This document shows, piece by piece, positions 52,571 to 62,033 of a stretch of 64,000 bases of DNA; within the stretch, counting starts at the first letter, position 1, and every line of letters begins with the position of its first letter. Both the position numbers and the translations under genes were made by a program. Source of the DNA: Naganishia liquefaciens (lineage: Eukaryota; Basidiomycota; Tremellomycetes; Filobasidiales; Filobasidiaceae); assembly GCA_013423385.1 (NCBI GenBank), contig BLZA01000007.1, positions 682,001 to 746,000 on the forward strand, in the 5' to 3' direction. The notes under the pieces were generated by a model. The model saw nothing but the letters and a program-made list of their open reading frames with translations. It was not told the origin of the DNA and did not search any database.

Positions 52571-53214
52571 TCAGTCACTCGCGTACTCAATCGTTGCTTG
52601 TGGAGGTGACTTGTACACCTGATATAAATCACAATCATGAAGGAAAGCTGGTGATGTCACGATGTTGGAAGATGACTTACCGTCTTCTGGACCCGCTCCA
52701 AAGCTTGAGTAGCTGCTTGAGTGGTAGCTACATCGCCACTAGAGGCCCCGTCGCTGCTGGAAACCTTATCAAGCTTATGTTCCGTCCATGCCGCTCCCAT
52801 CATTTTATGGCCGATGTTGTCGAGAAGCAATGCTACCTGATCCAATCCCCAATTCCAGTTTTGCACCGTGAAGAGATCCCGAAGCCGACTCACATCGGGT
52901 TCCTTTCCCAGTCCACACAAGTCCAGCTCTTTGAGCAAATCCAGCTGTTCCAGGACGCTCCACCCCTGGACGAGAGGGATCAGGGGTGGTCGAAATGTTC
53001 GGAACCAGGTAACACGTTGTTCCACATCACGCTTGAGGACTCGAAGCATTACGACTGGGAAGCGCACACCGGGAGGGAAGGTGAGCGTGCGCAATCGTGG
53101 ATCCAAGCTCGAATGTGGGAACTTACAGAAGATCATGATATGCTTAGGATCCATTTTTGAAAGTTCGATTGCATCGCTTTGACCGTTTACCCAACGGCCG
53201 AGAGGGGTGTCCAT
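52571..53214 (-). CDS. Unknown protein
   Basis: Three probable exons. The first begins MDTPLGRWVNGQSDAIELSK at 53214 and ends at a GTAAGT donor near 53125. The second carries most of the protein: VMLRVLKRDVEQRVTWFRTF, PPLIPLVQGWSVLEQLDLLK, DLFTVQNWNWGLDQVALLLD and a Ser/Thr-rich end. A last short exon would give VYKSPPQATIEYASD. About 170 residues in all. I do not recognise a family; the middle is Leu/Trp-rich and helical in character, with no clear membrane segment. A TATATATA stretch at 53332-53339 lies about 118 bases upstream of the ATG, and a 39-base tandem duplication lies just beyond it. Splice sites are good, so it is probably a real gene, but the 3' exon is uncertain. Confidence 0.45.
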
Positions 53215-53367
53215 GTCTGTCTAGGGATAGGATGGCTTCAAAACCACACAAGCGTAGATATTCGTTATCGAGTCGCAGTGATATCGTGCGGGCTCTGCGA
53301 TAGAGAGGGAATGGCAGGCAAGCCAGTCCTCTATATATATTGCCATCAAAAGGGATTCCGTTGATTA

Positions 53368-53445
53368 CCATCGTACGATGATTGGCCGTTTGATGCCAAA
53401 GGACTCCCATCGAACGATGATTGGCCGTTTGATGCTAAAGGACCA
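53368..53445. repeat. 39-bp tandem duplication
   Basis: Two head-to-tail copies, 53368-53406 and 53407-53445, sharing the core cgatgattggccgtttgatg and differing at about four positions. It lies about 155-230 bases upstream of the start codon of the unknown minus-strand gene. Confidence 0.88.
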
Positions 53446-53861
53446 TGGGCATGGAAGAGGCGGAAGGCAGCTCGGAAAGCCAGAATATTACGTGATATGT
53501 TACTTCCTCAACAAGAAAGGCTTCAGATTGACAGGCGGCAAGTGTGGTGCGAGTCTTTACTTGATAGGAAAAACATCAGTCGTGCTTGGTCGAGGAAGAA
53601 CTGCTTTAAGATCGCAGGATTCGTCATCAGCACACATGCTGCTGAACGGATGAGCTATTGGATCAGGAGGTACTATCTCCGTCCATCTTACTGAGCAAGG
53701 AGGAAGACTACTTTCAAGGCGTTCTCTATTCTCTGCAACGATCTGAGGGAGTTGATCGAAAAGAACCTGCAGTCAACAGCGATGGATACATTATCGCTCA
53801 AAACGCGCGTCACAGATTTGCATTGCGCCACCGCCATTGCCCATCACGTCCATTCAACGGT

Positions 53862-53973
53862 GCATGAGAATAAGATTGGAATCGAGGCTGGTCCACAAAG
53901 GACGATGTACGTCTACACCATTGTATTACAAACAGCTGATTCTATGGCTAAAGAAGTGAAGCGAAAAGCGAAG
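53862..53973 (-). promoter_or_regulatory. Conserved 3' UTR element of H2A with 6-bp/4-nt stem-loop
   Basis: On the H2A (minus) strand this stretch runs from CTTCGCTTTTCGC to ATGCAC and matches the H2B 3' UTR along its whole length at roughly four bases in five. The core hairpin is GGTGTA-GACG-TACATC (complement of 53904-53919), 6 bp with one G-U pair and a 4-base loop, starting 147 bases after the H2A stop. A second small stem, GTCC/GGAC, follows it. Confidence 0.75.
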
Positions 53974-54066
53974 GTAGAAAGAGGAGGTAGGGCAAGTCAT
54001 CTAGGCAGGGGAGGTCAGCATGATAAAGGTGCAAGGTATCGCCCATGATGCTTACAGACAAGTCCC

Positions 54067-54587
54067 TTAAACTTCCTGCGAGGTAGCACCCGAGGCCTTC
54101 TTGGACTTGGCGGTCTTGGCGGGCAAGAGTTCGGAGTGGATCTGGGGCAAGACACCACCCTGGGAGATGGTGACACCACCGAGGAGCTTGTTCAACTCTT
54201 CGTCGTTTCGGATGGCGAGCTGCAAGTGTCGGGGGATGATTCGCGACTTCTTGTTGTCTCGGGCGGCGTTACCGGCCAATTCGAGGATTTCGGCAGACAA
54301 GTATTCGAGAACGGCTAAGAAGGGAGGGTAAGATGATGAAAGACAGAGGCGAAAGGAGTCGGCTCACCAGCAAGGTAGACAGGGGCACCGGCACCGATTC
54401 GCTGAGCGTAGTTTCCCTTCTTCAACAATCGGTGGATACGACCGACGGGGAACTGCAAACCTGAGAGGGAGTCAGAAGAAGGAACGGAGGTGCAGTGCTC
54501 GAGAGACGTACCAGCCTTGGACGATCGGGACGCAGACTTGACAGCGGGAGCGTCGGAGGACTGAGCCTTACCACCTTTGCCGGACAT
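54067..54587 (-). CDS. HTA1: Histone H2A
   Basis: Exons 54512-54587, 54368-54460 and 54067-54314 encode 138 residues. Core histone that pairs with H2B in the nucleosome. The N-terminus [20 protein letters not shown] is followed by the H2A signature [20 protein letters not shown], then [40 protein letters not shown] and [19 protein letters not shown]. The C-terminus GATSQEV keeps the SQE motif phosphorylated after DNA damage in fungal H2A, so this is the main, H2A.X-like form. It diverges from H2B with 643 bases between start codons. Arginine is almost always CGA. Its 3' UTR carries the element described separately. Confidence 0.97.
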
Positions 54588-55230
54588 TGTGAAAGTTGCT
54601 GGGTTGGTTGGGTGTTGGAAGAGGTGGTGCTAGTGGTGGTCGCGAAGACTGGTTGAGGAATGAGATGGAGTTGTCGACGAGGTGAAGTGGAAGTGAGCGA
54701 AATCGTGCTTGATATATACTCGTTTCTATCAAAACGGCGCTGGACGCGATGACAACAGAAGCGACGAGGGCGGGACGCGTTTGCGTTGTTCCCGCGGTTG
54801 TCTCCCGTATGGATCACATCTTTGGATCCGCATTCTGATCTTACGTAATTAGTCACGTGATCATTGTTTTGGCTGAGGAAGTGATCTCCGATACGTCGGA
54901 GAAAGTGATCTGATTTGGGGTACTGGCATACACGGGATGCCATTAGTGATCGGCACATCAAGAGATTTTGCGGGCACACCGCGGATCGAGCCTGACGTTT
55001 GTTGACAGAGTGATGGAACAGCTGATGGAACCCGATCGAGCTGAGCCTAGCGTGTGTTTCCACTGACGCGTTGCGCGTCCGTCGCCTGAGCGTGTCGGCC
55101 AGGAAAGGAGTATATAGTTCCACACTGTCACATCCCCCTTCCCCCGTTGCGAATCATCGTCTCCATCACCAACTCGTATTCACACACCACCCACTTCAGT
55201 TCTCAACCCAGCCCAAACACCACTATCACA
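54588..55230. promoter_or_regulatory. Divergent histone H2A-H2B promoter
   Basis: Shared 643-base control region. TATA boxes face outward: AGTATATATC (complement of 54711-54720) for H2A and TATATAG at 55111-55117 for H2B, each about 115-130 bases from its ATG. Near the middle are a CACGTG box (54854-54859), two direct AAGTGATC copies (54879-54886 and 54903-54910), and between them the palindrome TCTCCGA-TACG-TCGGAGA (54885-54902). This looks like a compact two-way control module for S-phase expression; the binding factors are unknown. Confidence 0.7.
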
Positions 55231-55773
55231 ATGGCCCCCAAGTCCGCTGCTCCCGGTACGTTGCAGACTGCCCTCATCATCACTGATTCACCCCTTTGCT
55301 GACCTTTCTCCTCTTCCAGCTTCCACCGCCTCCAAGGCCCCTGCCACCAAGGCTCCCGCTGCCAAGGCTCCGGCCAAGAAGACCGCCGCCCCCAAGGAAG
55401 CCGGTGACAAGAAGAAGCGATCCAAGCGAAGGGTCGAGTCCTACTCGTCGTACATCTACAAGGTCCTCAAGCAGGTCCACCCCGACACTGGTATCTCCAA
55501 CAAGGCCATGTCCATCTTGAACTCTTTCGTCTCGGACATTTTCGAGCGAATCGCCGCGGAAGCTTCCAAGTTGGCCGTCTACAACAACCGATCCACCATC
55601 TCGTCGCGAGAGATCCAGACCGCTTGCCGATTGATCCTCCCCGGAGAGTTGTCCAAGCACGCCATCTCTGAAGGCACCAAGGCTGTCGTAAGTGTCCCTC
55701 TTGACTGCTGTGTGCGAAAACGAGTCCTGATTTCGATCTCTTCCAGACCAAGTTCTCCTCTTCCACCAAGTAA
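55231..55773 (+). CDS. HTB1: Histone H2B
   Basis: Exons 55231-55255, 55320-55687 and 55747-55773 encode 139 residues. The Ala/Lys/Pro-rich tail ([20 protein letters not shown]) is followed by the H2B fold: [60 protein letters not shown] and [20 protein letters not shown]. The C-terminus [16 protein letters not shown] contains the lysine that Bre1/Rad6 ubiquitinates in other fungi. The final exon encodes only nine codons including the stop. Arginine is nearly always CGA. It pairs with the divergent H2A gene. Confidence 0.97.
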
Positions 55774-56124
55774 AGCTTTGGCTTCTGGTTGGACCGTTAT
55801 TTTACGCCTTCGCTTTTCGCTCCCATTACCTTTAGTCGTAGAGTCTGCTGTTTGTATCACAAAGGTGTAGACGTACACCGTCCCAGTGGACCGGCTTTGA
55901 TTCCAATCATTTATGCACATTGCATTGTTTGAAATCTGTCCTTGCCTGCATTTTCATTAATCTTGCTTCGCCTTGGCTCGTTTACCCTACGTGATGGCCA
56001 TGAACTTTCGAGCCTGCGAGACGACGGGGACAAGTAGAGATATTATGAAGATGACTGTTACAACCATTCCTGTCGACATCTATCGAATTCCACACATCAG
56101 CCTGTCCGGCGGTGTTGAATCCTT
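55774..56124. other. H2B 3' region and convergent gap to the pol gamma gene
   Basis: The left two thirds is the H2B 3' untranslated region with the conserved element (55808-55918). The rest holds the 3' ends of both convergent transcripts. No gene is seen. Confidence 0.55.
55808..55918 (+). promoter_or_regulatory. Conserved 3' UTR element of H2B with 6-bp/4-nt stem-loop
   Basis: Matches the H2A 3' element along about 110 bases. The core is GGTGTA (55864-55869), loop GACG (55870-55873), TACACC (55874-55879): a perfect 6-bp stem and 4-base loop, preceded by CACAAA and starting 90 bases after the stop codon. A second stem GTCC-CAGT-GGAC follows at once, then the conserved GATTCCAATC. Confidence 0.75.
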
Positions 56125-59100
56125 TCACTGGACCCGCGTGGCATTGTACAACTTGATATAGTTGTGTACCGCCTTTGCGTCCTTGCCTGCTTGTGCCCGA
56201 AGGTACATCTCGTGCAGGCCATCACCGAGATCGGGTGGCGACGTGACGTGCGTGAGCGTGACGGGACCCAGTGCTTGCTCGTCTTGCGCGATACCCAGAT
56301 CCCCACGGGTGACCTTTAGTAGACTGTCAATATCGAGCGACTCGCCCTTTGGCAAAGGTACGGGCTGTGAAGGCGTGATGCACGGCATGTCGACCTCTTT
56401 CCGCAAATAACGATCAATGTCGACGGCGGAAAAGAATGTGACGCCCTGGGGAAGATCGTGCATGCCCAAGTTGTAACACAACAGCGCTCGAGTCCAGGCA
56501 TTGACAATTTGCAGCGCGAGGGCGGCCCGATACTTGTCTTGCTCCTCCACAAGATATCGCAATTCGTCATGTAGGGAAATCATGTACCGAGCCTTGATGT
56601 CGTACTTTTTGATGAGGTATTCCATCCCAATGATGAGCAGATGAAGGTAGTCGACTCCCGAAGACTGGACTACCCAATTGATGCGTGACGGCAGGTAGTC
56701 GGTGCCGAATGCGCCATTTTTGGGCAAATAGACGCTCTTGAGGGCGTCCGTAACTCCGCATCCTAGAGCCGGCGTTTGCGGCAAGGAGCTGGTGGCAATC
56801 CTTTCCAAAGTGTTGAAGAGGTAACTTTCGGAGCCTCCGTGCCAGAGCGATTTGATGGCGTCCTCGGGTGTTGACGGGCCGTTCTTGTTCCACTGCTTGA
56901 GTCTCGTCTTTTTGCCCTTGGTGGCAACATACAGATTGTTGGCCAGCGTGGTTGCTTCTTGGTCGGACAAGTCTGGATTGTTCTGCTTGAGCAACTGTAG
57001 CGCGTGTTTGACTCCTGCTCCGTAAATACGGGAATAGTTGAAGACTTTGGCATTGTCTCGCGTGGTGTTGAGGATTTTTGCCGTCTTGGAGTGCAAATCG
57101 GTCCCCGCTGACTTGGTGCCTTCCAATGTCATCCAGCCGATTGCCGTGGCGCCGTGCAAGCCAAACTGCGAGTCGCCCATGACACTTGCGATCCACAGTT
57201 CCTCCGAGTCTACGTCGGCGCCGACAATGGCATAGCCCGGTGGTGAGCGAATCATGGCTTTGAGCTCCGAGCCCACTCGATTCTTCTTTGCATTGGAAGC
57301 TGTGAGCCATGTCGCTTCGACGGCTCGCCGCGTCACGGTGCCCATGGTGATGACTCGAGGCAGAATGATACCCAGCCGATTCTCTTTTTCAGCGGTATCG
57401 CCAAAGCCCATGGTACCGATTTCGGAAGCGTAGACATCCATTTGCTCCAGGATACGCTCACGAGCCGAGATCCAATAGCTGCACTGAGCATTCATATTCA
57501 TGGCGTCAGCTGCGGCATTTGCGATTCCATTGTCGGCGACGCCCTCGCCAGCAGGCGCGGAAGCCAATACGCCGCTGTCGATATACCGCAAAAAGTTTTT
57601 GGACATGGGATTGCCCACATTGGCGTCTCCTCCTGCGTGGTGAGGTATTTTCACATAGACACTCGAAGCGTCGGCGGCGAGTCTGGAATCTGTCGTATCC
57701 TTGAATTTCGTAAAGACCACTCCAGCATCGGCACTGCTCTGGCGTTCGATGGGGACTCGGTAGAGCCAACCGTGCTCACGACTGTGGCAGATGGGAAATC
57801 CTTTCCATTCCAAGCGAAGGAGGAGAGGCGCGACTCGCTTGCGTACAGTCAGATCGAGCTCTCCTGGAGGGAGGGCATTCACACCGCCCGGTACTAGATC
57901 ATGGAACCACTTTGGCCATATGCCGTGTTCATCTCGACTCCGTCGGGGGGCCTTAGGCTTTTTGGGTGATTCTTTGGGGCGAACAACTTGGTCGACGTCG
58001 GACCAATCCAGTGCACAAGCCTGAACGGTAGTCTTGCCGGCCTCCAAAAACTTTTCGGTAGCCTGAGTGAAGACGTCGGCGTGGTGCTCGCGGAGATCCC
58101 CATTCAGCACTGCCATGCAGATTTCTCCGTATGGTGAACTGTATAGGCCTGATACCCAGTCCGAACGCCTATTTTTGGTAAACGGAGACGCAACTTTGGC
58201 TTTAGGTGATGGACGGTGAAATGTGTAGCGGTCCGACAAAGCTCGAAGTCGATGATCGTCTGGATGGGAAAAGACGAGATTCTTCCCAAATGCCGCGGCC
58301 ACCGTGGGCTCTTCTGCCTTGGAAACGGCGGTGATCCAGCGATGCTCACGAGACTCGACGAGCGGTTGACCTTTGTACGAAATTTGCAAGATGTATGGCA
58401 GGATATCGCCGAGCTTTGAGAGGGACGGCTGCCCCGTGAGCCATATCTTGCCGTCCGCAAGCCAGCGCGGATTGGGCGATACTGCAACATGATCAGCAGC
58501 CATCCTTCTTTGCAACTCTAGGTACATACCTGTATCTTCGTCCGATTGTTTGTCCAGCTCAACCCCCGCATCGTCCCTGGTCTTCGGCTCGACCATGAGC
58601 TCTCGATTCTCGCTCACACCAACAGCAGAAGCGGCGTCACTTCCAGTCGCGTTGGCGTCCCCGCCTTCTGCCTGCGTTTCCTGCGCTTTGCTGCCGATCG
58701 CGTGTACAAAATCGTCGTTCCATCGAGCTGCCTTTGGTGTCCAGTCTAATTGCTCCGACCAAGGATCGCCCTCGACGTGTCCCCTTTGCTTCAACTTGTA
58801 GGCCAGCTCCCATAAGACCCCCTTGACGCCGCCATCCAATTCCTTGTACTTTTTGTCTGCGTTTTCGATGTACTGCCTCCATGACTTGTCGATGGGCAAG
58901 AAGGGGTTGCCCATCGTGAGAGCACCCGCAAACGATACTGGATGCGGACAGGATAGCAAGAACAAAGGCAAAACCTTTTGCAAGACTTGGTGCGTGACTT
59001 CGACGTCCTTGGCGCAATATTCCAGCAGTTTCTGTAGATCGGGTCGAAGCTGTGCGGCCGATGTAATGTCTTCGTTGCCAAATTCATCGCGAACGGCCTT

Positions 59101-60646
59101 GTCCATACGAATGCCCAAATGCAAGCGAGCGACCTCGGACAAGGCATTGGCCGAAGTCACGTCCTCCCAACGGTCCGCATCTTCCCAGGCTTCGCCTTTG
59201 CCGACCGGGAATGCACTGTCAGGGCCGTCGACGTCCTTTGACCCTTCAAACTCATTGATAAGGCTTTCGGACTGCGAACGTTGTTCTTTGGCCTGATGTT
59301 TTTCCTTTCTGCGCTTCATCCATGCAGGACGCTGAACCGACGTGATGCCCTTGGTGGACACGTGAAGAGCCAGAGTGTCAAGCCAGCGGTTCCGAGAACG
59401 CTTCACGTGATATTCATCCAATACCTTTGACCGGTCATACCCCACGTTGTGGCCAACGATGATTTTGGGCTGATCAGGATGCGTTGTCGCAATCGGAATC
59501 AACGTGGAAGGCACTCCCGACAAAGGCGAGCTGGTATCGGCAAAAATAGCTGGAGATAGCCAAGAGTACCACGCGCGTGGCGTTGCTGCCGTTGCAATCA
59601 CGGGGTACGGTGAGATCTTGTACAAGACTTCGACGTCGAAACAGACAAGTTGCTCGTCTCCCAAATCCTGAACATGCTCCGCCTCGCCGGAAAGGGGATC
59701 GTAGCGATACCATCCGGGTTGATCGGTACACCATGTCTTGGGCATCGGAGGCAATGTCGACTCGGCAAAGCGTTTCGATAAGCCCAAGTATGGTTCTGCT
59801 TCCTGCTTGCCGATCCGCTGGAAATGCTCGCGAATATCATTCCCCTGCAGCGGCGGCATACCGAAACTGATTTCAGGAAGCGTTGCTGCTCCCGAAGGGG
59901 AGAGATCGTTGTCCGCTAAATGCTGAAGCGATATTTTGGTAAGAGCATCCGACGGCTTCTGGTTGGGATCTCCGGGAAATAGCTGGCGCTGCAGGGAAGG
60001 AGAGAGCAGTTGTACACCAACAGCATTTCTCCGTGGACTGGACGAGTCGGCCTTGTTGTCGAGCGACGCGTCATCCGGTTTGACAGGTGCACCAGATCCA
60101 AACGCAGTGCCAGAGTCGGAAAGTGACTTAGCTGGTCCTTCAGTAGGGACGGCAGGGTCCTCTACGCTCGCAGGTGACTCCGGACCTGAGGTCAATAACG
60201 CCTCTTCCCGTGTAGATCTATCTTCCACGAGACGTTTCCGATTGCGGCGAATCTCTGCTAGATTAAGGACTTTTGCTACAAGGCATGTTAGCGGCACGAC
60301 GCAGCCAAGATTTGACGTGCGAGGACTCACGACTTTTACCCCTGACAGATGGCCGGTATGACCAATCCTCTTCCACGGGAGCGTCATCAAAACCTGTGAT
60401 TGACGCATCCGCCAACCCATCAAAATGGTACGGATACTCCTCATCTGCTGCCGCAGGTCCGGCCCGCTTTCGCGAAACCGTCGAACGGGCTGCGCCGTAA
60501 TGGGTCCAACGTGAGATTACCAGCCGATGCCGAGACGTCTGAAGCAAAGGAGTGCGAGCTGGTGCGGCCGGCTTCGCAAGACATGTCGTCCAAGGGTGTG
60601 AAGGACGTGGAAAGCGTTTATATGCGTCGACCCATCGTATTGCCAT
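56125..60646 (-). CDS. MIP1: Mitochondrial DNA polymerase gamma
   Basis: Replicates mitochondrial DNA. The first exon (start 60646) begins AIRWVDAYKRFPRPSHPWTT, an Arg-rich presequence with no acidic residue apart from one Asp; its intron joins KSP to KVLNLAEIRRNRKRLVEDRS. A long second coding stretch of ~1.4 kilocodons has a single further likely intron (58482-58529, 48 bases, in frame). Exonuclease motifs: I CFDVEVLYK, II VGHNVGYDRS, III YCAKDVEVTHQV. Polymerase motifs: A GYAIVGADVDSEELWIASVM, B region TTRDNAKVFNYSRIYGAG, C YMISLHDELRYLVE. All catalytic Asp/Glu residues are present. The protein is about 1,480 residues, longer than yeast Mip1 (1,254), partly through a Ser/Pro/Asp-rich stretch after the presequence and an inserted hydrophilic loop. 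It diverges from PDX2. Confidence 0.94.
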
Positions 60647-61016
60647 ATTTAAATCGATAACCGTCCATGCGCTTAAATTTCTTGAAGCCGGACAAGCAGT
60701 ATCATTCCGAGAATCCCCCAGCGATATACTCTGTGCGCCCGGGATGGCAGCATCACACGATCGGTGCCCTCAGGCCTTGAGTCGTCGCTTGATGCAGCAG
60801 AACTTCAAGCAGGACAAAGCGGTTGACGATCGATCCGAGCGATCGACAGCGGAATCAAATTGAAACCCGATCGTCCGTCTCACCCGGTTGGAAATGGTCT
60901 CAGAGGTATTCCTTGAAATCACAGAAGAGCCCGCATATATATCGCCTCTTGCCCTCGCCTCGCTCAGCATCGTGCATCTAGGTGCACCATTCTATTCCAT
61001 CATTCGAGGATACAAC
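60647..61016. promoter_or_regulatory. Divergent promoter region of MIP1 and PDX2
   Basis: 370 bases between start codons. A TATATAT stretch at about 60935-60942 lies 75 bases before the PDX2 ATG. An inverted GATCGATCCGAGCGATCG-like stretch near 60829-60847 is visible. No TATA box is clear on the MIP1 side. Confidence 0.5.
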
Positions 61017-61930
61017 ATGTTGATCGGAGTACTCGGCAAGTCTTGGCCTCCCCTTTCACGAGCCATCTTGCTGAAGACCACTGTAGCCTTGCAGGGTGCC
61101 TTTCTCGAGCACTACACGCACCTCAACAAGTGGGTTTCACAATAATCGCCCGACAGGTAACATGATCTCAGACCGTTCGTGAAACAGAGTGCGTTCCGAA
61201 CAAGACCTTGACTTTGACGTAACGTTGGTGCGAACGACAGAAGAACTCAAGGTAGATCTTCATCCGACTATGCTGGATAACGACTAACATTGCGTTTCAG
61301 AAATGTGATGCACTGGTCTTATGCGGAGGAGAGTCGACGGTCATGCTTGCACAAGCCGCCCGGCACCCTGGGCTTCTCGAAGAATTGACAGAGTTCTGTC
61401 AAGACCCGCAGAAACCGGTATACGGATCCTGTGCCGGTATGATCCTGATGGCAGACATTGATGGAGTCGCGGGTGGCAAGAGACCTCAAAAGGGTCTCGG
61501 CGCGATCCCCGGTATGAACATCTGGCGAAATCTGTATGGCAGTAAGTGCCAAGACTGACAAAAGGCAAGTCTGTTAGCTGATCCGATTGCAGACCAATTG
61601 GCCAGTTTTGAAGCGCAGCTGGAAATGCCCGAGCTCAGCAATCCTTCGCTACCGTTCCCCGCCATCTTTATCAGAGCTCCAGCGATCCACTCCCTCGCTC
61701 CAACAGGTAAAGCAACGGGCGATGTCAGCTTCCAGCCATTGTGTTCGCTGCCGCCCGATTTGGCCGCGGATGCGCCGCCATCAGATGGCCCTCTAGGACC
61801 GGCCGACGAGGAAGCGCTGCGAGTCGTAGCTGTCAGAAAAGGAAAGAAAATGGCGACCAGCTTCCATCCGGAATTGAGTCCGGATCTTCGTATACACGAG
61901 TACTTTGTCCGTAAAGTATGCATGGAATAG
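61017..61930 (+). CDS. PDX2: PLP synthase glutaminase subunit (Pdx2/SNO)
   Basis: Releases ammonia from glutamine for Pdx1, which makes pyridoxal 5'-phosphate (vitamin B6). About five exons. The first is 19 bases (ATG TTG ATC GGA GTA CTC G); the only way to reach ALQGAFLEHYTHLNK in frame is a GC donor, GCAAGT at 61036. Family motifs: LIGVLALQGAFLEH, CDALVLCGGESTVMLAQAA, the nucleophile Cys in PVYGSCAGMILMA, PFPAIFIRAPAIHSLAP and the His-Glu pair in ATSFHPELSPDLRIHEYFVR. The usual PGGEST is CGGEST here. An Asp/Pro-rich insert (PPDLAADAPPSDGPLGPADE) lies before the last strand. The partner Pdx1 is not in the window. Confidence 0.94.
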
Positions 61931-62033
61931 ATGTAACAACTGCGTGTTGTATGACAAAACTTTTGCATCGATTTAGCCCGGGGCATTTGCCCCTTGGCAT
62001 ATCTCTCGCTTACCCTCTCACGTTCACTCTTCA

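Larger units (their letters stand above)
53215..54066. other. Gap between the unknown gene and H2A; holds H2A 3' region
   Basis: Left part: promoter-like DNA for the unknown gene with TATA at 53332-53339 and a 39-base tandem duplication. Right part (about 53860-54066) is the 3' untranslated region of H2A and carries the conserved histone 3' element. No coding gene is seen. Confidence 0.5.

Noticed and set aside
53862-55918. Terminal inverted repeats of a mobile element around the histone pair
   Set aside because: The two similar arms lie at matching places in the 3' UTRs, keep base-paired cores, and there is no transposase or target duplication.
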